A stretch of DNA of 64,000 nt, taken from NCBI GenBank assembly GCA_023678885.1, contig CM043009.1, positions 17,353,117 through 17,417,116 on the forward strand. Reading direction: 5' to 3'. The position numbers and the translations under genes were made by a program. Below are positions 56,441 through 64,000 of the stretch, piece after piece. Every line of letters starts with the position of its first letter. Position 1 is the stretch's first letter. This stretch comes from Pogostemon cablin. Lineage: Eukaryota; Streptophyta; Magnoliopsida; Lamiales; Lamiaceae. The notes under the pieces were generated by a model that saw only the letters and a program-made list of their open reading frames with translations, had not been told where the DNA came from and did not search any database.

Positions 56441-56802
56441 ACACATGTATCTTACACAAGAATACCATGAACAGAGATTTGCAGTGTAGAATAGGATTAG
56501 AAAGAAGTGATGAATCAACCCATAAGAAAGAAGTGATGATGAATTAATAAAATAAAAGTGGTCGAGGTGGCCTTGAACACAGTAACACATTTATTCAAAC
56601 TGTATGTTCTTACTGCTATTCTAAGAAATGGTAAAACAGAACCAAAGCTCAACCAAAAACCAATCTAATCCACACCATAAAGTATGAATTATAGTAAACC
56701 AAAATGCTATCCAGAGATAATTGAATTCAATTGGCTCCTCCTCCAATGGATAACAAATAGCAATCATATGCCTAATCATGGCAAAAAGACCAATAATCTA
56801 AA
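56441..56802. other. No gene seen
   Basis: Moderately AT-rich. It may be the 3' untranslated side of the minus-strand exon that ends at 56803. Confidence 0.4.
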
Positions 56803-56972
56803 TTAAACAGCCATCCTAGCCTTCTTAGAATCAAAACCACATACATCATGAGGACAAACGATTATAGCAGCAAATAGTGCATACTTATCGACTAGCTTAT
56901 AGCAGGATGTAATGGGTATGAACCTGCCGTGGTTGAGGTCAACAATTTGACCACTCCAGATACTCCTTCCAT
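56803..56972 (-). CDS. Possible last exon of an unrecognised gene
   Basis: On the minus strand, an acceptor-like TTTCAG ending at 56973 is followed by 56 codons ending TAA. They read DGRSIWSGQIVDLNHGRF at the start and CPHDVCGFDSKKARMAV at the end. Composition is that of a normal soluble protein and unlike the surrounding repeats. The upstream region to about 57600 is GC-richer and could hold a first exon, but no joined frame was found. Product unknown. It could be an old gene fragment carried by a transposon. Confidence 0.4.
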
Positions 56973-57728
56973 CTGAAATCGAAAGATTGAAACATGGAGT
57001 TATTAGAAATTAGAATATCCTTCATGAATGAAGGATTCATCAACACCAGCGCTCATTGTGGAAGGTGACAGCAAGCCGTCAGAGCCCCCAGCAATAGTAG
57101 TATGCGTGAAGGTTAGCGAAGCTTAAAAATTCAGAGGGTTTTGTGACAATTGCGATGGTGATGAAGAGTTATCGAATTGCAACACCAGTTTCTCAATCGG
57201 TGGCGATAAGAATCGTCTGCCCTAGCCATAGACTTCAAGTGTTGGGTGCAGAAACCGACAAACGAATGGAGGAATCTCCGGTGACCAGTGTGTCGCGAGT
57301 AGCCGCCAATAGCACTAGATGGAGTCGGCGCCGTTGTAAGAAAGCGCGACAATGAATAAACTGCCCTAGGCAGTTAAGATCTGAAACAGGGGAGCAGCCG
57401 CGACCTAGGCTCAAAGAGGGCCACGACTGGATGTTTGTCGAACGGGAAAATCCATGGATTGTGCGATGAAGGCGCCCGGAAGCAGTACCGACAGGCGGTG
57501 AGACTGGATTTTTGACTTGACGGCGGATCTTCGGCGACGAGCGGTTGATTTCAATGGCAGTTGGAGAGAATTGAGAATAATAGGGTTGGAAATTGAATGG
57601 GGAAGTTGGAATTCTATATATTTATTAAGGGTAGATATGATATTTCAGTGCATTATTTTGTAGTGCACAGTAATATTGAATTTTTTTATGTATGTTATAA
57701 TAATTATGGTATAAATTGTGTATCTTAC
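56973..57728. other. GC-richer stretch, possible 5' part of the minus-strand gene
   Basis: 57040-57560 is clearly richer in G and C than its surroundings and has short frames on both strands, none longer than about 73 codons and none with a known motif. On the minus strand, text near 57560-57600 resembles a plant 5' leader (CTATTATTCTCAATTCTCTC). Confidence 0.35.
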
Positions 57729-58229
57729 AATTCAGCTTACGGAAGTTACTGGACCAAGTTCGACTTTGCTGATTTTTTATGATCCGTCTCCTCATTATGG
57801 ACCTTGGTATCTTCATATTCTTAGTCCTTATCTATATTTCATTAAGTGTTATATTTATTTGGAGTCTTAAGTTATTATTTTCAATGTCTTGAGAATGTTT
57901 AAGTCACATTTATTTCTTTTGACTCACTTGAAGGGTTGTTCCAATTCATGCCTATATAATGTCATCATTTGAAAGCTCTTAAGAAGCAGCCAATTTCGAA
58001 ATTAAAAACTTATTTGAGCATTTAAGCTTGTTTAGAAGATGTTATCTTCTTATATCTTGATCTAAACTCTTTTGGTGGATTCCTAGAGTGTTGAGTGTAC
58101 CTCTTAGTCTTTTGGTGGATTCCTTAAGACGACGAGTTTATTCCAAACTTGTGGTGGATTCCATAAGTGAGAAATTGTATCCGAGTTTGTGCTTGTGTTA
58201 CCTCCTACTTCTCTAATTTCTCGGTGTCA
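57729..58229 (+). repeat. Gypsy-3 5' LTR (5'-truncated)
   Basis: It matches 59583-60072 nearly base for base (GAAGTTACTGGACCAA, CTCCTCATTATGGACCTTGG) and ends TCGGTGTCA. The left part present in the 3' LTR from about 59468 is missing. Confidence 0.8.
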
Positions 58230-58232
58230 AAG

Positions 58233-58244
58233 TGGTATCAGAGC
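58233..58244 (+). other. Gypsy-3 primer-binding site
   Basis: TGGTATCAGAGC, followed by TTTGGTT, is the initiator-Met primer site, as in many chromovirus-type gypsy and copia elements. Confidence 0.85.
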
Positions 58245-58254
58245 TTTGGTTAGC

Positions 58255-59460
58255 AATGGCAACTCATGATATTGAGTTAGAAGATTTAAGGAGGCAAGTG
58301 CAACAACTCAAGCAACGCCTTTCGCGTGGCAAACATCTCTCATGGTGATAAAAGTAGTTATCAACGATGTTGATCGGTTATCAACGATGTCTCATTTCAT
58401 TCCTTGCATCAAAACAATGAATGCAACTCATGATCTTTACTTCAAGAAGTTGCATGGCAAGGTTCGTAGGGAGATTATCAAGCAAAATATAAGATTAAAA
58501 AATAATGCTGATAAGCGTCGACGGATGAAGGAAAGCTCAGAGGAATCCTTGTCCTTTCTCTATTCTATTATACATATAGATCCACAAATCGGGAATTTCC
58601 TTTATCTAAAAGATGGGCTTGACCGCACGAACAATCGAACTAAAAAAATAAGCAAGACCCCTTTGTTTTGATTTTGCTCAAAAGGCTCTTCTTTATTCTC
58701 ACGGCCGGCCAGGTCAGTACCTAGTCAGGCTCTTTTTTTTTATCCAACGAATTCTAGATAAATAATAATATATCTGATTTGAAAAAAAGGATATTTTTTT
58801 ATTAAATATATATTTAGGCGAGTTTGCGTGCAGTGGAAACGAATGATGAGGAAAATATTCCAGTGCATATGGGGAAACTTTGATATAATTCTGGCACTGA
58901 TGGGGAAGGATTTAGATAGTGAGCTATATATGGATAGAAATTTCTTTCTGTCTAGTTTCAAACGCAATAAACAGAGAGTCGTTTGGAGTTTTCTACAAGG
59001 AGTTATGTCCATTTTTCTGGAAGGTGGCAGGTATACCCGAGAATCTGCCAAGTTCAAGCATGTAAAGTTTTTGGAGACTTTCCAACTATCCTTTCTTGGT
59101 CAAGTCATCCTATTTACTATATTAACTGCTGCAATAATGTTTTGCATGGTTTTTAGTGGTCAAAGAGGGATTAAAGGTTGAGTTGCTGGTATCTTAGCTA
59201 CTTTAAATGTTGTTGATCTTTCACAATATGTTGATGATAAAGAAGGTCCAGATTCAAGGACGAATCTTTTCCAACCATGGGAGAATGACGCGGGAATTTT
59301 TGGTGAAGAGCTTAAGTCTGTAACATTGAATAGCTACCTGTCAATGAAGACCTTAAATGCAGCAACTTTGAACAAAATAGTCCAACTAAGCAATGACAAC
59401 TTATCAAGGAGAACACCAATCGTTAGTCAACTTTAAGAATTAATCTGTTTTGAAAGGGAA
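58255..59460 (+). pseudogene. Gypsy-3 internal remnant with gag start, integrase piece and foreign insert
   Basis: After the primer site comes a short gag-like start (ATG 58256, LEDLRRQVQQLKQRL). It jumps near 58340 to an integrase core piece (VDRLSTMSHFIPCIKT, a form of the gypsy VDRFSKMAHFIPC motif). At 59185-59300 is the polyprotein tail (SRTNLFQPWENDAG, a form of DSRTN-FQ-G-ND). In between, 58660-59185 matches nothing recognised. It includes GGCCGGCC and an open 117-codon frame (58828-59181) with a hydrophobic end. Most of gag, protease, RT and RNase H are deleted. Confidence 0.72.
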
Positions 59461-59467
59461 GGAATTA

Positions 59468-60072
59468 TTGTGCGTAATTTATATGGTTGGAAAGCTCTTG
59501 AAGTCTAGTTTTCAAAAAAATATTCAAATCTCAAAAATAATATTCCTACAGAATGTTATGGCCATTTGGTGGCAGACTATTCAGCTTATGGAAGTTACTG
59601 GACCAAATTCAACTTTACTGATTTTGATGGTCCGTCTCCTCATTATGGACCTTGGTATCTTCATATTCTTAGTCCTTATCTATATTTCATTAAGTGTTAT
59701 ATTTATTTGGAGTCTAAGTTATTATTTTCAATGTCTTGAGAATGTTTAAGTCACATTTATTTCTTTTGACTCACTTGGAGGGTTGTTTCAATTCATGCCT
59801 ATATAATGGCATCATTTGTAAGCTCTTAAGAAGAAATCAATTTCGAAATTAAAAACTTATTTGAGCTTTTAAGCTTGTTTAGAAGATGTTATCTTCTTAT
59901 ACCTTACTCTAAATTCTTTTGGTGGATTCCAAGAGTGGTGAGTGTACCTCTTAATCTTTTAGTGGATTCCTTAAGACGACTAGTTTATTCTAAACTTATG
60001 ATGGATTCCATAAGTGATTGTATCCAAGTCTGTGCTTGTGTTATTTCCTACTTCTCTAATTTCTAGGTGTCA
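59468..60072 (+). repeat. Gypsy-3 3' LTR
   Basis: It begins near TGTGCGTAATTTATATGG after a purine run (TTTTGAAAGGGAAGGAA) and ends TAGGTGTCA. The part from about 59583 matches the 5' LTR. Confidence 0.72.
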
Positions 60073-60370
60073 CTTTTGATTTTTTTCTAATATTTTTTCT
60101 TCCATGGTCAAATTTCATTATATTTATTCTTATTATTACTACACAAATCTATTTATTTTTATTTCTTTTAATTTCATTACATTTTTTTTACTAATCAAAA
60201 GGTAAATTATTCCTTGCACATCAGATGTGTATAAATCTGAATTCTACTCTTCAAAATAAAAATTATATTTAATATAAAAGTATTATGGAAATTAAGAAAA
60301 AAGGAATGCATAAAAATTTTAAATAATAAATTAACTTTAAATTATTGGAATTTTATCAATGTAACGCGTG
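60073..60370. other. No gene seen; AT-rich repeat relative of 41960-42110
   Basis: It shares TTTATTTTTATTT-TTT-AATTT, TTTACTAATCAAAAGGTAAATTATT and CTTCAAA-TAAAAATTATATT with the stretch after the Stowaway MITE. Unclassified. Confidence 0.5.
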
Positions 60371-60587
60371 AAAAATAAGTAAACTATCAATTCGGACCCT
60401 GAATTATTTTTTCTATTAATTCGAGGCCTGAAATATGTATAACTATCAATTTGGGACCTGAATTTATATCTCATTTTATCAATCTAGGCCTAAATTCAGG
60501 CCCCAAATTGATAGTTATAAATATTTCAGGCCTTGGATTGATATAAAAAATAATTCAGACCCTGAATTAAAAGTTTACCTATTTTTC
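60371..60587. mobile_element. Fold-back MITE (about 217 bp)
   Basis: The two halves are near inverses: AAAAATAAGTAAAC faces GTTTACCTATTTTT, AATTCGGACCCTGAATTATT faces AATAATTCAGACCCTGAATT, and AACTATCAATTTGGGACCTG faces CAGGCCCCAAATTGATAGTT. The transcript would form a long hairpin. Confidence 0.85.
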
Positions 60588-60712
60588 AAGGCTTGAATTG
60601 ATAAAAATCGTAAATTATAGTATATTATGTATGTTAGGTTATGAGAAAAATTTTGGATAATTAAAATATAGTATTATGAAATTATTGTTTTAGGTGATTG
60701 TAAAAATAATTG

Positions 60713-60974
60713 GTAAAGATTTGTGTGACTCACATAGTCTCTTACGTTAGACAGATAAAAAATGATAACATTATTATCACTTTCCTTATAAAATATTATA
60801 AATATTTTTGCTATAAAATGTTATCGCTTTTTATTTAAACTATAAATAAATTGTTCATGAAATAGTTCATTGCACCATTATCACTTTTCATCAATTTAAT
60901 ATTATTTTTGATTATGATGTTATCACTTTTTATCTGTTTCACGTAAGGGCTTACGTTTCACACAAGACTAACCC
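60713..60974. mobile_element. MITE, family M1, copy 1
   Basis: Ends GGTAAAGATTTGTGTGA and TTTCACACAAGACTA are inverted. Inner arms TTACGTTAGACAGATAAAAA and TTTTTATCTGTTTCACGTAA pair. AT-rich middle, no coding sequence. Confidence 0.78.
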
Positions 60975-61156
60975 AAAATAATAATATGACAGATAAAAAG
61001 AAGAATATGAGATAGATGAAATAATAAATATTAATGATTTAATAAAAAAATTATATATATATTGTGTTATTTAAGTTTTTTTAGTTTTGTTTTACATTTT
61101 TAAAAGTAATTTTAAATTAAAAAAATTCGTATTATTTTATTTTTAAAAAGATATAG

Positions 61157-61377
61157 GGTAGGTCTTGCGTGAGACCTTCTCACGTGAGACCATTTTTCAC
61201 TTTCGTTATCATTTACGTTATAAAATGTTATCACTTTTTATTTATACTATAAGTTGTTCATTAAAGAGCACTATCACTTTTTCATTAATTTATTAACACT
61301 TTCCTTCATAAAAGTTATCACTTTTTGACCGTCTTATGTAAGGCCTTACGTGAGATGGTCTCACACAAGTCTTTGCC
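61157..61377. mobile_element. MITE, family M1, copy 2
   Basis: GGTAGGTCTTGCGTGAGACC faces GGTCTCACACAAGTCTTTGCC, with the palindromic CTCACGTGAG next to the left end. The middle shares ATAAAATGTTATCACTTTTTAT with copy 1. Confidence 0.8.
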
Positions 61378-61800
61378 AAAGATATATTGGGGGATACGAA
61401 GACCTATAAATTTCTTAAAATAATTATAATAATTTATATAAAAAATAAAATTAGATTATTTTTTTGAAATCATAAAAAATATTTATTATATTAATAGATA
61501 AATTATTTTAATTATTTGATCATATGTTACAACTCCCCAAAAATATCGTATAATAACTTAATTAACGAAAAAAACTTGCCACCCATGTAGATAATTAATT
61601 TTTAAAAAATGTTTTCTTCATCTAATAATAATACTTGAATCCATCGGTTATTACATGATGGGTTATTATCTATTACCGAGGTTACACAATAATCACCCCT
61701 TATTTATACCCTTCCTTCACGTCTAATGTTTAAGTTCTAAGAAAACATTGAAGCACCAGTCCAAAACCCTAATCGAATAAACCTTAATCAAAAGTATAGA
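61378..61800. other. No gene; upstream region of the F-box remnant
   Basis: AT-rich. A TATA-like CTTATTTATACCC near 61697 lies about 100 bp before the F-box ATG and may be its old promoter. Confidence 0.4.
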
Positions 61801-62313
61801 ATGGGAAAGAAGCGCACAAGATTCGACATTGGTGGCGAATTTTCACTTCCTGAAGCCATTATTCAACACATACAGTCTTTTATGAGTGGAAAAGAAGCAG
61901 CTCAAACAACCATACTCTCCAAATCTTGCTACAGTGCCTGGTTTACTCTTCCAAACTTAGTTTTTGATTTCGACTCCAATTATTTTAATTAAAAGCGGTT
62001 TTGGGAATTCGTGAGGAAGACTATACACAAGGTATGAAGACGGAAAACTAAAAATTGAGAGTTTTACATCTAGTGATAGAGAACTTTAATTCTGATCAGA
62101 TAAAACCAATTGCTGAGGAAATAATTGTGAAAGCCATGAGATTTGGTACCGTAGATTTCAGTTTCGAAATTCGATCAGGTAATTGTTCTTTCATTTTACC
62201 CCTTGAGGTGGTCACATCAAAAACTCTAACCAAATTATGTGTGACTGGTAGCAGCATTTCTTTACCCCTTGAGGTGTTCGGATCAAAACCCTAACCAAAT
62301 TATCTGTGACTGG
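61801..62313 (+). pseudogene. F-box protein pseudogene, cut by an LTR
   Basis: ATG 61801 opens 63 codons with the plant F-box pattern FSLPEAIIQHIQSFMSGKEAAQTTILSK and the following CYSAWFTLPNLVFDFDS. A TAA at 61990-61992 and frame loss follow. From 62055 the next open piece has LHLVIENFN and SGNCSFILPLEVVTSKTLTK, typical of the LRR-like region of F-box/FBD proteins, with the last repeat partly duplicated (SISLPLEVFGSK). A one-base loss near 62287 breaks the frame just before the LTR at about 62314. F-box proteins are SCF ubiquitin-ligase adaptors; this copy is dead. Confidence 0.82.
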
Positions 62314-63051
62314 TGTTATGGGTGTTATTACACGTATATGAGTCAGATTTGGCTTAGTTAAAATAGAACTAAATGACACTACGCGCTAGAAAGAGAAATG
62401 ATATATGCAGAATATACCCAAAGGTCGTGGGAATAAAGTCTGAAGAAACAGCGGAGGATAAGCTCTTCCAACATCTCCATCAGAAGTGAGTTATCTTTCC
62501 GTTTATCCCCATTCTGCTCGGGGATAAGCCCTTCCATTTATCCACAAGTTTGCCTGAGAAAGAGGAGTTGCTAACAATATGGGAAAAGAAGCCATGCACA
62601 CTTATAACAATAAAAGATTCCATGGAGGGACCACTCCCTAACTAATTTGATTTCATCTCCTACACATGGCAACACATAATTGGGCTACACAAGAGGTCAA
62701 GGATCAAGGCCTTGGGCCATCATACATCACACGTGAAAAGCAACATCTAAAAAAGGGAGAGGCTCACTTCATCATCTCCAACATACACACCTACAAATAA
62801 CTCTCTCTCTATATTTTGTATACTTCTTGAAGGCTGTAAATTATTTCTAGCTCATCTCCTTGTAACCTTCTTCAATGAAAGCTCTCTTTCGACTCCTGTG
62901 GATGTAGGTTCGATTGAACTGAACTACGTTAAATCCCCTTGCATCTATTTACTTTTTTTCAAGTTTTAATTTATCTACAAAGAGCTCCCGGCGACGGAGG
63001 AGATCACTCATGTTGATCTTGTTTAAGTCTTCATGACAAAAACGAGCAACA
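62314..63051 (+). repeat. LTR of a Copia-5-like element (Copia-6)
   Basis: It probably starts TGTTATGGGTGTTATTACACG and ends near CATGACA or GAGCAACA (63037-63051). The end region AGCTCTC-TTTCGACTCCTGTGG-ATGTAGGTTCGATTGAACTG resembles the Copia-5 LTR (CTCCTCTCCGTGGACATAGG). A primer site of the same kind follows (AGCGCTGTCTGTGGGAACG). Confidence 0.65.
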
Positions 63052-63281
63052 AGATTTAGCGCTGTCTGTGGGAACGTTTTTGGTTTTCGATTTGTGATTT
63101 CCTCCATCGTCGTTGTCGTTCCTTTGATCGATTTCTGTTAATGCCATCGGGTAACTCCCCATTTTCCTTCATGGGTGGAGATTTCAACAATATCTGCTCT
63201 GGAGGATGTAGATTTCAGCAACGTCAGCCCGGTGGAGGGAGATCTGCTTCCATTTTCAGTTTGTGGAAGAAGAATGGATTT
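63052..63281 (+). mobile_element. Copia-6 primer site and leader
   Basis: TTAGCGCTGTCTGTGGGAAC (63056-63075) compares with TTGGCGTCGTCTGTGGGAAA of Copia-5. A 64-codon frame from 63141 (SPFSFMGGDFNNI) has no known motif and runs into the next element. Only the first 230 bp of the interior is present. Confidence 0.55.
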
Positions 63282-64000
63282 TGTCACACCCCATTTTTTA
63301 TTAATAAAGAAATTTTCACATTATTCTTTTAAATAATTTAAATAGGGCATGACCAAAAACATTTAAATAATCAATTAGGTAATAATGCAAATATAGAGGA
63401 CATTAAATGAGGAACAATTCCTACAAGTTTCAGCAAAACCTTAAACAAATAGAGCAAAGTAAAAAAGAATTTAAATAAGGATTTGGTCCTATAAGTTTCT
63501 GGAACTTTTTTTTAAGAAGAGTATTTAATGCTGAAGCTTTTAAAGAAAAGGACTATAAGTTTATTTCCCAAATTCATGACATATAAACATACAGGACCTG
63601 CTAATACTCCTTGAAAATAATATAATAAAATAAAGAATAATAATAATAATACTTGACAAAATTCAGTTGAACACTACTGTAAAACAACTCTCATCCCACC
63701 TTATGCTTATAAAATTTTCAGTACAGTAACTCGTATACATGTGTTGTACTTCCAAGTACAACTCGTCTATCAAACTACCCACTGATTTGTATAAAAACAT
63801 ACATACATGGGACTAAGCAAAACAAAACTCATAACTTCACCAAAGGATTAGTGGCAAAGCTTGACTTGTTAACCTCCAACATTTTATAAGAATTTATAAT
63901 AATTTATTGGTCAACTTAAACCCATTATTAACCTGCCCACACAAATACTCCAATCAAAGACAACTACAACATGAATCCCACCAAAAATTAATTTAACCAA
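63282..64000. mobile_element. Start of another element, running off the window
   Basis: TGTCACACCCCATTTTTTATTAATAAAG is a common opening of plant LTRs and interrupts the Copia-6 leader. The rest is AT-rich with no coding sequence. The right end is outside the window. Confidence 0.4.

Noticed and set aside
56171..56590. Lys/Cys-rich minus-strand frame of 139 codons
   Set aside because: It is a translation of the TTTTGCACA array; low complexity throughout.
58828..59181. A 117-codon frame in the gypsy remnant as a membrane-protein gene
   Set aside because: No recognised homology and it is embedded in a decayed element. Kept only as an unknown insert.

Overview
The window reads as intergenic nuclear DNA from a eudicot flowering plant. 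It is filled with plant-type LTR retrotransposons (Ty3/gypsy of the Athila kind, Ty1/copia, a TRIM), a Mutator-like (MULE) DNA transposon, MITEs and a probable SINE. The only host-gene traces are a broken cyclin D piece, a broken F-box piece and one unassigned exon. The species cannot be named from this sequence. No intact host gene was found.

Region 1 (1-25493) is a nest of insertions. A copia element (Copia-1: decayed pol at 1-1446, then its 3' LTR) is split by a non-autonomous Athila-type element (E0, 2475-24148). E0 is in turn split inside its own reading frame by a nearly full Athila-type element (E1, 4727-19671, 14.9 kb, LTRs of 1656 bp each, 5-bp target duplication GGGGG). Copia-1 itself appears to sit in the leader of an opposite-strand copy of its own family (Copia-2, 24340-25493). 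E1 carries gag, pol (protease, RT, RNase H, integrase) and an intact third ORF of 515 codons. Its gag-pol has stops and -1 frameshifts. A 950-bp duplicate of its LTR tail, ending exactly at the last base of the primer-binding site, is embedded between gag and pol.

Region 2 (25494-33003) holds the 3' half of a second non-autonomous Athila relative (E0'), then a copia element arranged pol-LTR-PBS-gag (Copia-3), then a TRIM element fused into the copia gag.

Region 3 (33004-45168) is AT-rich and gene-poor. It has a tRNA-like SINE, a 14-unit 45-bp minisatellite, a TIR element with a GC-rich core, palindrome-bearing dispersed repeats, a Stowaway-type MITE, a cyclin D pseudogene and a solo copia LTR.

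Region 4 (45169-55980) is a MULE with matching TIRs and a perfect 10-bp target duplication. It carries a decayed mudrA-like transposase on the minus strand and a convergent GRF-zinc-finger gene next to the opposite TIR. The transposase is split by a truncated copia (47806-52923), whose 3' LTR is split by a gypsy solo LTR (50463-52414, target duplication GATAC).

Region 5 (55981-64000) has an unassigned minus-strand exon, a decayed gypsy element with TGGTATCAGAGC primer site, three hairpin MITEs, an F-box pseudogene cut by an LTR, and the start of one more element at the right edge.

The most interesting items are: the strong-stop-like LTR fragment inside E1; the U3-like repeat/TATA/intron cassette in front of E1's third ORF; the same LTR position filled by different repeated dyad words in related families; and the two-gene MULE with a GRF zinc-finger partner. 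All alignments and counts were made by eye.
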